Below, one piece after another: positions 25,613 to 35,339 of a DNA stretch of 64,000 bases; within the stretch, counting starts at the first letter, position 1, and the number at the start of each line of letters is the position of its first letter. Source of the DNA: Streptomyces sp. WM6386 (GTDB lineage: Bacteria; Actinomycetota; Actinomycetes; Streptomycetales; Streptomycetaceae); the NCBI RefSeq assembly GCF_000972385.1, contig NZ_JXTE01000028.1:27295-91294 (forward strand). The letters are read 5' to 3'. The notes below the pieces were generated by a model that worked only from the letters and a program-made list of their open reading frames with translations, was not told the origin of the DNA and did not search any database. Position numbers and translations under genes: made by a program.

Positions 25613-27514
25613 GTGCACTTAACGCATCGGTGGCGAGCCGCCCACCGGCTCCCCGTCACCGTCTCAGCGGTCCTGGCCGTCTGCGCCACACTGGCCGCCG
25701 CCCCGGGAAGCGTCGCCTCGCCCGACCCGGCCGCGGCCGGCGATGTGACGATCCAGGCCGCGCGCGTGATGGAGAACCTCGGACGCGGGGTCGTGGCGGT
25801 GCGCTCCGGCACCAGCCAGGTCCTGGTCTCCTGGAGGCTGTTGGGCCTGGACCCGGAGGGCATCGGCTTCAACGTGTACCGGTCCACCGGTGAAGGTGCG
25901 TACACCAAACTCAACACCGCCGTGCTGACGGGCGGGACCAACTACACGGATTCCACGGCCGACTTGACGCGGTCCAACAGCTATCGCGTGGCCGCGGTCG
26001 TGGGCGGTCAGGAACAGGCGCCCAGCGGGGCCTTCACGTTGACGGCCGATCACGCGACGGAACCCGTGGTCCGCGTGCCGCTGCACTCCGGCGGTCCGGT
26101 GAAGTTCGTCTGGGTCGGCGACCTCGACGGCGACGGCGAGTACGACTACGTGGTGGACCGGCAGACCTCGCCCCAGAAGCTCGAGGCGTACAGCAGTGCC
26201 GGCGACTTCCTCTGGGACGTCGACATGGGGCCGAACAGCCAGAACCAGGACAACATCGAACCGGGGTCCTCCGCGATCGACGTAGGTCACTGGGACGGTG
26301 TCACGGTCTTCGACTTCGACAGCGACGGCCGAGCGGAGGTCGCCCTCAAGATCGCCGACGGTGTCAGGTTCGGCGACGGAGCGACCTGGACGCACGCGGA
26401 CGACGCGCGACAGTTCATGGCCGTCCTCGACGGCCGGACCGGAGCACTGCGCAACTGGGCCGCCATACCCACCACTTACCTGAGCGACGGCCCGATGGGG
26501 GCGCGTCTGGGGGTGGCGTACCTCAACGGCACCACGCCGAGCCTGGTCGCCTACATGAAGAACCGCCGCGACGACGGCGCGTTCAACCTGATGATGGCCG
26601 CCTGGAGATTCACCGGCAGTGCACTGAGGCAGGAATGGACGTGGCTGCGCGGCAGCCAGAACGCACCCGACGGACACAACACCCGCGCCATCGACGTCAA
26701 CGGCGACGGCACCGACGAGGTCGCCGAGATCGGGTTCGTCCTCAACGGCGACGGCTCCCTGCGCTACTCCATGGGCCCCCAGGGCATCATCCACGGCGAC
26801 CGCTTCCACATCGCGGACATGGACCCCGGCCGCCCGGGCCTCGAGGGCTACGGCGTCCAGCAGGACAACCCGAGCGGTCTGCTCGAGTACTACTACGACG
26901 CCTCGACCGGCTCCGTCATCTGGAAGCACAACGGCGGCCCCGCCGACGTCGGGCGCGGCATGGCCGCCGACGTCGACGCACGCTTCCCCGGCATGGAGGT
27001 CTGGTCCTTCTCGGGCCTGTACAACGCACCCTCCAACCGGCTCACCGAACCGAACACCTCACTACGGCCGTGGCCTCAACTGGGGCTGTGGTGGGACGGC
27101 GACCTCACCACGGAGCTCCTCAACGACGGCAAGATCGAAAAATGGAACCCGCTCAGCCCGACGTCGACCGGCAGCCTCCCCCGTCTGGTCAGCACCTGGA
27201 ACTACGGCGCCGTCACGGCAGCTCAGGGCGGCCCCACCCTCGTCGGTGACATCCTCGGCGACTGGCGCGAGGAGGCCGTCTACACCAACGCGTCCTACAA
27301 CGAACTGATCATCTTCACCACGAACCAACCGACGAACACCCGTCTCTACACGCCGGCCCACAACTCCGCCTACCGCAACGCCATGACCTTCAAGGGCTAC
27401 ATGCAGTCCCACCACGTCGACTACTTCCTCGGAGCCGGCATGTCCCCGGCACCCCGGCCGAACATCACCTACGCGGGCGCTTCCACCACCACCGCGTCTG
27501 CGGATGCCGACTGA
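25613..27514 (+). CDS. Secreted rhamnogalacturonan lyase, polysaccharide lyase family 11
   Basis: 633 residues. A signal peptide of about 38 residues is followed by an Ig-like/FN3-like N-terminal domain (RVMENLGRGVVAVRSGTSQV, then VSWRLLG and GFNVYRS) and a calcium-rich eight-bladed propeller. Repeated DxDxDG-type loops mark the propeller: DLDGDGEYDYVVD, DFDSDGRAEVALK, DVNGDGTDEVAEI, and DILGDWREEAVY. This is the YesW/PL11 pattern; the family cleaves the rhamnogalacturonan-I backbone by beta-elimination. GTG 25613 has AAGGAG with a 6-base spacer. Control by a LacI-type repressor is supported by two upstream operator matches. It complements the galactosidase locus 10 kb to the left. Confidence 0.92.
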   Translation: MHLTHRWRAAHRLPVTVSAVLAVCATLAAAPGSVASPDPAAAGDVTIQAARVMENLGRGVVAVRSGTSQVLVSWRLLGLDPEGIGFNVYRSTGEGAYTKLNTAVLTGGTNYTDSTADLTRSNSYRVAAVVGGQEQAPSGAFTLTADHATEPVVRVPLHSGGPVKFVWVGDLDGDGEYDYVVDRQTSPQKLEAYSSAGDFLWDVDMGPNSQNQDNIEPGSSAIDVGHWDGVTVFDFDSDGRAEVALKIADGVRFGDGATWTHADDARQFMAVLDGRTGALRNWAAIPTTYLSDGPMGARLGVAYLNGTTPSLVAYMKNRRDDGAFNLMMAAWRFTGSALRQEWTWLRGSQNAPDGHNTRAIDVNGDGTDEVAEIGFVLNGDGSLRYSMGPQGIIHGDRFHIADMDPGRPGLEGYGVQQDNPSGLLEYYYDASTGSVIWKHNGGPADVGRGMAADVDARFPGMEVWSFSGLYNAPSNRLTEPNTSLRPWPQLGLWWDGDLTTELLNDGKIEKWNPLSPTSTGSLPRLVSTWNYGAVTAAQGGPTLVGDILGDWREEAVYTNASYNELIIFTTNQPTNTRLYTPAHNSAYRNAMTFKGYMQSHHVDYFLGAGMSPAPRPNITYAGASTTTASADAD

Positions 27515-27844
27515 CCTGGCAGAACGATGAAACGCGCGTTCACGGCCTGCTTGGCGACGCTCCCCGCCGGTCGCGGCTCGATCAGGCATGAGTGGGGCAC
27601 GGGCCCTGGACTCGCGCCTCCGCGGAGGATCCAGAACTCGTCGCGGTCGGGCACGCACATCATGCGGTGCGCCGGCACGACGGGTTCACCGGGCAGTGGA
27701 TCGACCCCACGGACCACCATGGCGAGGCTCACCCATCGGTCGTAGCCGGTCGGGTATATCCGTGTGAATGCGCCGCACTTGGGACAAGTCGACGGTTCGA
27801 TCGTTGGGGAAGACGTTCCAACACGCCTCGCAGAGTCGGGTCAT
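27469..27844 (-). pseudogene. Frameshifted small gene, hypothetical
   Basis: Two overlapping minus-strand frames look like one protein: one reads MTRLCEACWNVFPNDRTVDL and on to RIHTDIP, the other continues GYDRWVSLAMVVRG through VPDRDEFWIL. The switch between frames falls near 27740. Joined, they would give about 120 residues with two Cys at the start, a possible metal site. The 3' end overlaps the convergent lyase gene by 46 bp. Either a real frameshift or a base-call error would explain it. Function unknown. Confidence 0.45.
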
Positions 27845-27885
27845 GAAGGTGATCCGCCCGCGATCGCGCACGGTCATGCGCGCAA

Positions 27886-28095
27886 TCAGTCTCGCTTCTC
27901 AAGTGACCGGCGCCGCTTCGGCCGAGGAAGGACGTGGTCGAGGATCGCGCCCACGGCGGTCACCGCACCCACGATCAACAAGGCGATGGAAGAGATACGC
28001 AGCCCTCCGTCGCCGTACAGGGCCTGATAGCCCAACCACGCCACGGCTACGCAGGTGATCAGGGCATTGCCGAATTGCTTGAGGCGCGGAGCCAT
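27886..28095 (-). CDS. Small two-span membrane protein
   Basis: 69 residues with two hydrophobic helices (ALITCVAVAWLGYQALYG and SSIALLIVGAVTAVGAILDHV) and a basic C-terminus ending KRRRSLEKRD. ATG 28095 has AGGAG five bases upstream, so this short start is better supported than the 138-residue open frame to 28302. No family recognised. Confidence 0.65.
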   Translation of the reverse strand: MAPRLKQFGNALITCVAVAWLGYQALYGDGGLRISSIALLIVGAVTAVGAILDHVLPRPKRRRSLEKRD

Positions 28096-28339
28096 GCGCA
28101 CTCCTGAGTCAGGTAGGCCCTCCGAACAGGGCACCCGAGTGTGACATGGGTCAGTGGCACGGAATGCGGCGGCTGAGGAGTCCTGCGACATGGATCGATG
28201 GACTGGGCGTATGGGGAGGGCCGGGGCCATACTGGTGGAGTTGAGCGTGGTCGAGCAGGCAGCCAAACGGTCCGCCAAGGCAGCCAGTGGCCACGAGGTC
28301 ATGCCGTGATCGCCGCTTCGCGTACGTGGCGCGAGTCAG

Positions 28340-28900
28340 TTATGACAGTGGCCGCCCGCCAAGGCCCGTCCGGCGCACGCCCCGAGGCGAGAACGTGGTG
28401 GGCCCTATCCAGCCTTGGCGGACGAGGGCGATCTGGGACGGCAGCGGGGAGACCGGATCGATGGCCCTTCCCCGTGACCAGTTCTCCAGCAGTCCCTCCG
28501 TCGTCTCGACGGCGGACACCACCATGGTCACCTTCAGCTCCCCGCCGTCGCTCCAGGTGTTCCACAGCGCCCAGCCCTCGGGCCTCGGCTCCACACCGAT
28601 CCGAGCGCATACCTCCTCGTACCCCTCCTCCACCCCTGCCGGCATGACCCCGGGCTTCAGCACCAAGGCTCCGACGAGCCGGACCAGGGGCCGGCCCGCC
28701 TCCGCACAGCCGTCGCCCTCGAAGTGGTAACTGCGCAGTGTCCGAGCGAGCGCGTTCACGCTGCGCTGGAGCGGTGTGGACTCCTCGGGGTCTGCCTGGA
28801 ACGAGAGCCATCCTTCGTCGGATGCCTCCACTCTGACGCGGTTGGCGAGGCGCTCGATCTCCCGGAGATAGTCCAGCTCGCTCAGCTCGGGTGAGGTCAT
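28340..28900 (-). CDS. Hypothetical cytoplasmic protein
   Basis: 186 residues, no signal peptide or membrane span. The N-terminus is helical and acidic ([22 protein letters not shown]), then a mixed region with [14 protein letters not shown] and [19 protein letters not shown], and a Gly/Arg-rich end. Composition and codon use match the neighbours. I do not recognise the family. Confidence 0.65.
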   Translation of the reverse strand: MTSPELSELDYLREIERLANRVRVEASDEGWLSFQADPEESTPLQRSVNALARTLRSYHFEGDGCAEAGRPLVRLVGALVLKPGVMPAGVEEGYEEVCARIGVEPRPEGWALWNTWSDGGELKVTMVVSAVETTEGLLENWSRGRAIDPVSPLPSQIALVRQGWIGPTTFSPRGVRRTGLGGRPLS

Positions 28901-29258
28901 GGCGCGAAGTTTCGCAGCAGGTCAGTCGGCGCCGACACAGATTATCGATCCGGCATGTCCCGTCGCCGGAAGATCGCGGCACGTCGGCGGCGAGGTCTAC
29001 ATCCGCTTCCGCGCCGAGCTCGAATGCTTCGACGCCGACACGCGCCGCGCCGTGGACTACGCAAGGCGCCTGGGGTGCACCGTCAAAACCCTCACGGTTG
29101 TCGGCGCACACCGGCAGCCCGGCCGTAGTCGTCGCCCGCCGCACCGGCACCGGCCGGCGACTTCCGCCGCGCCCACCGCGGCCCCCGATGAGGGCCTGCG
29201 GGCGTCCCAGACACGGACCACGAGGGCGTTGTCAGTGGTGGCAGGCAGGATGGTGACC
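28901..29258. other. 358-bp region without a supported gene
   Basis: On the plus strand, in frame with the ligase, a stretch at about 28996-29095 reads protein-like ([20 protein letters not shown]) but has no good start and fades into a Pro/Arg-rich run. It may be a decayed gene fragment. Promoter elements for the ligase were not identified. Confidence 0.35.
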
Positions 29259-31346
29259 ATGACGACACCAGCTGCACAGATCGTGGATGCCACCGCCTAC
29301 GCGCAGGCGGTCGAGGATGCGGTGAAGGCCGCGGGCGCCTACTACGAGGGCGGCACCTCACCCCTGGACGACGACGCCTACGACCGGCTGGTGCGCGGTA
29401 TCGCGGCGTGGGAGGCGGAGCATCCCGACGAGGTGCTGCCGGACTCTCCGACGGGCAAGGTCGCCGGCGGGGCCGTGGAGGGGGATGTTCCGCACACGGT
29501 CGCGATGCTCAGTCTGGACAACGTGTTCTCGCCGGAGGAGTTCACCACCTGGACCGCCTCGCTCGCCCGGCGCATCGGCCACGACGTCACCTGCTTCAGT
29601 GTCGAGCCGAAGCTCGACGGGCTGGCGATCGCCGCCCGCTACATCCACGGCCGTCTGAGACAGCTGATCACGCGCGGGGACGGGACCGCAGGGGAGGACG
29701 TCTCGCACGCGATCGGCACCATCGAGGGGCTCCCGGAGGAACTGTCCGAGCCGGTCACCGTGGAGGTGCGCGGTGAGGTCCTGATGACCACGGCGCAGTT
29801 CGAGCACGCCAACGAGGTGCGCACCGCGCACGGCGGGCAGCCGTTCGCCAATCCGCGCAATGCCGCGGCGGGCACTCTGCGCGCCAAGGAGCGTGCCTAC
29901 ACCGTGCCGATGACCTTCTTCGGCTACGGCCTGCTCCCCCTGCCCGACACCCAACCGGCACTGGCGGAGCAGCTCGGCGAGAGCGCCCACAGCGACCTGA
30001 TGAAACAGGCCGGCGGGCTCGGCGTGAACACCACCGCGACGACGGCCGTGCCCGGCAGCACCGCCGACACCGTCGAGCAGGTCCTGGCTCGGGTGCAGGA
30101 GATCGCGGCACTGCGTGCGGAGCTGCCCTTCGGGATCGACGGGGTCGTCATCAAGGCCGACCTGGCCATCGACCAACAGAACGCCGGATCCGGAACACGC
30201 GCCCCGCGCTGGGCGATCGCCTACAAGCTCCCCGCCGTGGAAAAGGTCACCAGGCTGCTCGAAGTGGAGTGGAACGTGGGCCGCACCGGCATCATCGCGC
30301 CCCGCGCGGTCCTGGAACCAGTGGAGATCGACGGCTCCACGATCACCTACGCCACACTGCACAACCCCGCCGACATCACCCGCCGCGACCTGCGCCTGGG
30401 CGACCACGTCATGGTCTACCGCGCCGGCGACGTCATCCCCCGCATCGAGGCCCCCGTCGCCCACCTGCGCACCGGCGACGAACAGCCGATCGCCTTCCCA
30501 GAAGTGTGCCCCCGCTGCGGCTCCGCCATCGACACCAGCGAACAGCGCTGGCGCTGCGAGAACGGCCGCAACTGCCACCTGGTCGCATCCCTGTCCTACG
30601 CCGCCGGCCGCGACCAGCTCGACATCGAAGGCCTCGGCCACACCCGAGTCGTCCAACTCGTCGACGCGGGCCTGGTCGCCGACCTCGCCGACCTCTTCAC
30701 TCTCACCCGCGACCAACTCCTGGCCCTGGAACGGATGGGCGACACCAGCACCGACAACCTCCTTGCCGCGCTGACCACGGCCAAGAACCAGCCGCTGTCG
30801 CGAGTGCTCTGCGCGCTCGGAGTGCGCGGCACCGGTCGGTCCATGTCCCGCCGTATCGCGCGCTACTTCGCCACCATGGACAACATCCGGGCCGCCGACG
30901 CCGAAGCGATGCAGCGGGTCGATGGCATCGGCACCGAGAAAGCCCCCTCCATCGTCGCCGAACTCGCCGAACTCGCCCCGCTCATCGACAAGCTCGACGC
31001 GGCCGGGGTGAACATGACCGAACCGGGCGCCACGCCGCCCGTCCCGGCAGACGACAACACCGTGGACACCGACGGCGAAGCTCAAGGAGCGGAGCTGCCG
31101 CTGGCAGGGATGGCCGTCGTGGTCACCGGGTCCATGACCGGCGCACTGGAGAAGCTCTCCCGCAACGAGATGAACGAGCTCATCGAACGTGCCGGCGGCC
31201 GCTCCTCCTCCAGCGTCTCCAAGAAGACCACCCTGGTCGTCGCCGGAGACGGCGCGGGCTCCAAGCGAGCCAAAGCCGAAGATCTCGGCATCCGTCTGGC
31301 CACCCCGGACGAATTCGCCACGCTCATCGCCGACTTCCTCGACTGA
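29259..31346 (+). CDS. ligA: NAD-dependent DNA ligase
   Basis: 695 residues, full length. Domain Ia opens the protein and the adenylation domain follows with the nucleotidyl Lys in [11 protein letters not shown], the [10 protein letters not shown] and RGEV motifs and IDGVVIKAD. The OB-fold comes next, then a four-Cys zinc finger (CPRC ... CENGRNC), the HhH region ([21 protein letters not shown]) and a C-terminal BRCT domain ([12 protein letters not shown]). It seals DNA nicks using NAD+. Start ATG 29259 was chosen from a cluster with ATG 29250 and GTG 29253. Streptomyces normally have a housekeeping ligA in a gat/mnmA region; the unrelated neighbours here suggest this is an accessory second copy, which is inference. 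Confidence 0.93.
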   Translation: MTTPAAQIVDATAYAQAVEDAVKAAGAYYEGGTSPLDDDAYDRLVRGIAAWEAEHPDEVLPDSPTGKVAGGAVEGDVPHTVAMLSLDNVFSPEEFTTWTASLARRIGHDVTCFSVEPKLDGLAIAARYIHGRLRQLITRGDGTAGEDVSHAIGTIEGLPEELSEPVTVEVRGEVLMTTAQFEHANEVRTAHGGQPFANPRNAAAGTLRAKERAYTVPMTFFGYGLLPLPDTQPALAEQLGESAHSDLMKQAGGLGVNTTATTAVPGSTADTVEQVLARVQEIAALRAELPFGIDGVVIKADLAIDQQNAGSGTRAPRWAIAYKLPAVEKVTRLLEVEWNVGRTGIIAPRAVLEPVEIDGSTITYATLHNPADITRRDLRLGDHVMVYRAGDVIPRIEAPVAHLRTGDEQPIAFPEVCPRCGSAIDTSEQRWRCENGRNCHLVASLSYAAGRDQLDIEGLGHTRVVQLVDAGLVADLADLFTLTRDQLLALERMGDTSTDNLLAALTTAKNQPLSRVLCALGVRGTGRSMSRRIARYFATMDNIRAADAEAMQRVDGIGTEKAPSIVAELAELAPLIDKLDAAGVNMTEPGATPPVPADDNTVDTDGEAQGAELPLAGMAVVVTGSMTGALEKLSRNEMNELIERAGGRSSSSVSKKTTLVVAGDGAGSKRAKAEDLGIRLATPDEFATLIADFLD

Positions 31347-31410
31347 CCGACACCTTGAGCAGCGGCCGGCCGCCGCCATCCGTGGCGTTGCTGCGGACTT
31401 CCACGTGCGC

Positions 31411-31599
31411 ATGGAGTCGTCCGGATCGTGGCGGCTGTGGCTCCAGCCGCCTGACCGCATACGTCTCGTCGTGCGCACCCTCCAGGCCAGTGGCCCGTAC
31501 GTCTTCCGCTACGAGGGTGGGCCTGGGCAGATCCTCTTCAGCCATCGCGGCGGCGGGCCCTTCACGGTCGAGGCGCTCACGATGGGCTCGTCGTGCTGA
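31411..31599 (+). CDS. Possible small hypothetical protein
   Basis: 62 codons starting MESSGSWRLWLQPPDRIRLV and ending in a Gly-rich turn region (YEGGPGQILFSHRGGGPF). It has a protein-like beta-rich composition but no ribosome site before ATG 31411. It could equally be the end of a decayed gene. It sits between the ligase and the next hypothetical gene. Confidence 0.3.
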   Translation: MESSGSWRLWLQPPDRIRLVVRTLQASGPYVFRYEGGPGQILFSHRGGGPFTVEALTMGSSC

Positions 31600-31657
31600 G
31601 TGTGCACGGGTATGCGCCGGGTCCGGATGTCAGAGGCGGCAAGTAGCCTCGGGCACC

Positions 31658-32131
31658 ATGGGCATTGAGATCGATGTAGTGGTGGGTTACCCGATCAACG
31701 ATGAGGTGGAGCGGGTGCTCGGGTTGGCCGAGGCGGTCGACGAGCCCATCACTGTCACGTTCATGTGGGAGGGGCGGGAAAAGGCGGAACGCGCGGTGCT
31801 GGTGCCCGCGGCCACGCTGGCGCTCTGGGAGCACTGGGCCCCGGCGGCCTACCCGACGAGTGGCGCCGGGGAAGCGGACCAGGCTGTGGCGGAGGAGCCG
31901 GAACTGGCCCACCCGGCGGAGTTCGGCGCGTTCACTCTCTTTCGTCGTCGCGTGGGCGGACGCACGGCGGTTGCCCGCAAAGGCGTGGTGGTCGCCGAGC
32001 TCCTGGACCCCGACGAGGCGCACTGGCTTCAGGAGAAGGCCCGTAATGTCCGCCAAGGGTTCATGGATCCGAAGCAGAAGGCGGCGTTCGAGGAGTTCCT
32101 TGCCCGACAGGCTTCCCTCGATGATGAGTGA
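31658..32131 (+). CDS. Hypothetical cytoplasmic protein
   Basis: 157 residues, acidic, with no membrane span or signal. It starts MGIEIDVVVGYPINDEVERVL and has a helical end LQEKARNVRQGFMDPKQKAAFEEFLA. No catalytic motif is seen. The coding signature is good (third positions G/C, no rare codons). Not recognised. Confidence 0.65.
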   Translation: MGIEIDVVVGYPINDEVERVLGLAEAVDEPITVTFMWEGREKAERAVLVPAATLALWEHWAPAAYPTSGAGEADQAVAEEPELAHPAEFGAFTLFRRRVGGRTAVARKGVVVAELLDPDEAHWLQEKARNVRQGFMDPKQKAAFEEFLARQASLDDE

Positions 32132-32179
32132 AGCTCCCTAGAACACGGTCCGGCGGGAGCCGGGTGCGATCCTGCGGGT

Positions 32180-32587
32180 ATGAACGATCTCGGTGACGCG
32201 CACCTCCGCACCTGGACGCTGCGGTTGATGACTCTCCTCGCAGCCGACATCCAGGATCAGCTTGCCTGGCTGGGCGATCGTGAGCTGGAGACGGAGTCCA
32301 TCGTTGAAGAGGTGGAGCTCCTCTGCCGCGTCTCCGAAGGGCTGGCAGAGCGCGGAGTCTTCGAACCCCAGGAGCTGCTGGATCTTCGGGCCGTCGGCCG
32401 TCGCCTCGGCGAGATCGATGCCACGGGCCGCACCGGCCTCTGGGCCGACGCCCTGGGCACGGATCCGGCGACGGATCCGGCGTGGGGCGAGATACGTCTT
32501 CTCGCCCGCCAGTTCCTCCTCACGACGCTGGGCGACTGGCGTCAGCCGATGCCACGTCCCGTGCACCCGCACACAGGCCACCACTGA
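32180..32587 (+). CDS. Hypothetical helical protein
   Basis: 135 residues, predicted almost all helical, acidic (QDQLAWLGDRELETESIVEE, ELLDLRAVGRRLGEI). It ends in a short His/Pro tail. No named domain recognised. It lies 48 bp after the preceding hypothetical gene in the same direction and could share its transcript. Confidence 0.6.
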   Translation: MNDLGDAHLRTWTLRLMTLLAADIQDQLAWLGDRELETESIVEEVELLCRVSEGLAERGVFEPQELLDLRAVGRRLGEIDATGRTGLWADALGTDPATDPAWGEIRLLARQFLLTTLGDWRQPMPRPVHPHTGHH

Positions 32588-32695
32588 GTGACACATGGAC
32601 GAACAGATGAAACGAACACTTGTTCCCCGTCGCCGCTGAAAGGGACCGCCGTGATGCCCTGGGCCCGGACCAGCGGGCCGCTGGGCGTCCGCTGG

Positions 32696-32753
32696 TAAAA
32701 TGGGGGCACGCTTCGACATCGCCGGGGCCCGTGCCAAGGGGTACGGGCCCCGG
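32696..32753 (+). promoter_or_regulatory. Extended -10 promoter and leader hairpin of the DEAD-box helicase gene
   Basis: TGG-TAAAAT (TAAAAT at 32696-32701) is an extended -10 element, five of six to consensus. About 20 bp later an 11-bp perfect stem with a 10-base loop occupies 32722-32753 in what would be the 5' leader, 36 bp before ATG 32790. Cold-inducible helicase mRNAs often carry structured leaders; a thermal or autoregulatory role is inference. Confidence 0.5.
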
Positions 32754-32789
32754 ACCGTTCCGGGGCGCCACTTCAGGAAGGTTCCCCTC

Positions 32790-34208
32790 ATGAACGCGAA
32801 GCCGTCGACCCGTGGACGCTCCCGTGCTGGTACACCGCAGCGGGCGACAGGGGTGCAGGGCGACCTTTCGACGCCGAAGACGGTGTCGCCGGGCCTGCCC
32901 GCGGCCGCGTCCTTCGACGCGCTCGAGCTGCCGCCGGAGCTGAGGGAGGCGATGACGGGCCTCGGGGTGACGGAACCGTTCCCGATTCAGGCAGCCACTT
33001 TGCCCAACGCGCTGGCCGGCCGCGATGTCCTCGGCCGGGCACGGACCGGCTCCGGCAAGACGCTGGCCTTCGGGCTGGCGCTCCTCGTCCGGACCGCGGG
33101 CCTGCGAGCGGAGTCGAAGCGCCCGCTCGCGCTGGTCCTGGTGCCGACCCGGGAACTCGCGCAACAGGTGAGCGACGCGCTGACTCCGTACGCGCAGACC
33201 CTCAAGGTGCGACTGACGACGGCGGTCGGCGGGCTGTCGATCAACCGGCAGCAGGCCGCGTTGCGGACCGGAGCCGAGGTGGTCGTCGCGACGCCAGGGC
33301 GACTGGCCGACCTCGTGTCACGCCGGGACTGCCTCCTGAATCACGTGCGGATCACCGTGCTGGACGAGGCGGACCAGATGTGCGACCTGGGATTCCTGCC
33401 GCAGGTCACGGAAATCCTGGACCAGATGCCCCACGAAGGGCAGCGGCTGCTGTTCTCCGCCACGCTCGACCGCAACGTCGACCAGCTGGTGCGCGACTAC
33501 CTCCACGACCCCGTACTCGCATCCGTCGATCCGGCGGCAGCCTCGGTCACCACGATGGAACACCACGTGCTCAACATCCACCCCGCCGACAAGTACGCGA
33601 CCGCGACCGAGATCGCCGCGCGGGACGGCCGGGTGCTGATGTTCCTGGACACCAAGGTCGCCGTGGACCAGTTCACCCGTCATCTCCGGGCCAGCGGCGT
33701 ACGGGCCGGAGCCCTGCACAGCGGAAAGTCGCAACCTCAGCGCATGCACACCCTGGGCCAGTTCAAGGACGGCGCGATCACCGTGCTGGTGGCCACCAAT
33801 GTCGCCGCGCGAGGCATTCACATCGACACGCTCGACCTCGTCGTCAACGTCGATCCGCCGGCCGACGCCAAGGACTACCTGCACCGCGGCGGACGCACGG
33901 CACGCGCCGGGGAGTCCGGGACCGTGGTCACCCTGGTCACACCCAACCAACGACGTGATGTGAACCGGATGATGTCCGAGGCCGGGATCCGGCCGACGGT
34001 CACACAAGTACGCTCCGGCGAGGCGCAACTGACCGCCATCACCGGGGCGAAGCGCCCGCCGACGGAGACGAAGTCCACCACCGGCAACATCCCCTTCCGC
34101 GGCCTCGGCGACCGTACGGGCCGCCCCGCGAAGGAGTCCCGCAAAGCCGCCGAGGCCCGCAAGGCCGCGGAAGCCCGCGCGGCGGCCCGGGTACGCAAAG
34201 GCCGCTGA
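32790..34208 (+). CDS. DEAD-box ATP-dependent RNA helicase
   Basis: 472 residues. Motifs in order are the Q motif FPIQAATLP, I ARTGSGKT, Ia PTRELAQQ, Ib TPGRL, II DEAD, III SAT, V ATNVAARGIHI and VI HRGGRTAR (most members have HRIGRTGR). The C-terminus is Lys/Arg/Ala-rich (KESRKAAEARKAAEARAAAR), a likely RNA-binding tail. The family unwinds short RNA duplexes, for example in ribosome assembly or cold adaptation. AGGAAGG precedes ATG 32790. An in-frame ATG at 32700 overlaps the putative -10 box and is rejected. Confidence 0.92.
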   Translation: MNAKPSTRGRSRAGTPQRATGVQGDLSTPKTVSPGLPAAASFDALELPPELREAMTGLGVTEPFPIQAATLPNALAGRDVLGRARTGSGKTLAFGLALLVRTAGLRAESKRPLALVLVPTRELAQQVSDALTPYAQTLKVRLTTAVGGLSINRQQAALRTGAEVVVATPGRLADLVSRRDCLLNHVRITVLDEADQMCDLGFLPQVTEILDQMPHEGQRLLFSATLDRNVDQLVRDYLHDPVLASVDPAAASVTTMEHHVLNIHPADKYATATEIAARDGRVLMFLDTKVAVDQFTRHLRASGVRAGALHSGKSQPQRMHTLGQFKDGAITVLVATNVAARGIHIDTLDLVVNVDPPADAKDYLHRGGRTARAGESGTVVTLVTPNQRRDVNRMMSEAGIRPTVTQVRSGEAQLTAITGAKRPPTETKSTTGNIPFRGLGDRTGRPAKESRKAAEARKAAEARAAARVRKGR

Positions 34209-34288
34209 CGCCCGTGTCGTAGCTCGGGTGTTGAGCCTCGTACGAACTCCCTGTCGTGCGGCACAGGCACCGGTCGACACGAAACTGC

Positions 34289-34453
34289 TCAGCGGTCAGC
34301 GGCGCGTGAACGCCTGCGTCGCCGCAGCGGTGCTGCCACCCACACCGTCAGCCCGACGAGGGAAACGATCAACGCCCCTCCGATGACGATGGGGACGGCC
34401 GCTATCAGAGCGAAGTTCAGCAGGACCTCCGCCCAGGTCGGCTCCTCACCCAT
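34289..34453 (-). CDS. Small single-span membrane protein
   Basis: 54 residues with one long hydrophobic helix (LLNFALIAAVPIVIGGALIV and on to VWVAAPL) and a very basic C-terminus (RRRRRSRAADR). ATG 34453 has GGGAG with a short spacer. Convergent with the helicase gene. Function unknown. Confidence 0.55.
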   Translation of the reverse strand: MGEEPTWAEVLLNFALIAAVPIVIGGALIVSLVGLTVWVAAPLRRRRRSRAADR

Positions 34454-34738
34454 CGTGCTCCCACCCTGTGCCATAGACGCCAGGACGCCGACGGGAGTCG
34501 ATCAGTTCCGGGTGTCTGACACGGCCTACGCCACTCAGAACCCGGCCGAGAGCAAGCCGCCCGAATGTCCGCTACGACCCCCTCTGTGACCGACAACTCA
34601 TCGGCGGCAGAGCGTTGTCCATGCAGCGCAACGCCAGCACCACTCCGGGCCGCAAGCGAGCCGGGCGGTTCACCGTCGCCGCAGTTGGTGCACGTGTTCG
34701 CGGTCACCGCGCCGGGGGCGGTGATGCCGGCCGGGCTG

Positions 34739-35102
34739 CGGACGCTGCTCCTCGGGGACTTCACGGTGGCGGTGCCGGAGGGAGGCGATGTCTATCTGCT
34801 GTCCCGGGTGCTGCACGACCGGGTCGATGAGCGGTGCCTGACCGTTCTCCGGCGGTGCCGCGCAGGTGATGCGGGCGGGAACCGAACTGCTCGTCGTGGA
34901 GCGGCTGTTGCCCCAGGGCGACCTGGTGCCGTCACCTGCGGTGGCCTGGGACGTCCACATGTTGTGCAACGTGGGCGGCAGCGAGCGGACCGAGGACCAC
35001 TACGCGCGCCTGTCGGCGGAAGCGGGCTTCGAGGCGACGGCTTGCCACGGTCTGCCCCTGGGCGGCTCGCTGATCCACGCTGTGAGAGGTGCTGGGCTGT
35101 GA
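34739..35102 (+). pseudogene. O-methyltransferase remnant, N-truncated and frameshifted
   Basis: The pieces LLGDFTVAVPEGGDVYLLSRVLHD and GTELLVVERLLPQGDL (through AWDVHMLCNVGGSERT) are consecutive parts of the SAM domain of small-molecule O-methyltransferases (the GDFF..VP.GADVYLL and LLV.E..LP motifs), but lie in two different frames joined near 34860. The N-terminal 200 residues, including the dimerisation domain and SAM motif I, are missing. The gene cannot work. A hairpin lies just downstream. Confidence 0.7.
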
Positions 35103-35120
35103 CGCCTCCCTTCGTCGGAG

Positions 35121-35145
35121 CGCCCCGCTCGATCGGCTCGGGGCG
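35121..35145 (+). terminator. Possible terminator after the methyltransferase remnant
   Basis: CGCCCCG and CGGGGCG form a 7-bp stem with an 11-base loop, 18 bp after the remnant's stop codon. Modest stem; orientation assigned from context. Confidence 0.4.
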
Positions 35146-35339
35146 GGGTGGGCTGCCGCCCTCCTGGCTCAGCGGCCAACCAGCCTGGTTCCGGCTGCCG
35201 CTCGCCGTGTTGTCCGTGAACTCCCCCGGAATTGTCCTTGATCGGTAACAGACGCATCCCGGGGCCGCCGGCCATCGTCCTGCCTGGTGTCGCACGGCGA
35301 CGCAGGATCGGCGAGGAACTGTTGGAAGGTGGGGCGGAC

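Noticed and set aside
30269..31657. Upstream extension of the hypothetical protein at 31658 into the ligase gene
   Set aside because: The extension reads as Arg/Pro-rich shadow of ligA; the protein-like part begins at ATG 31658.
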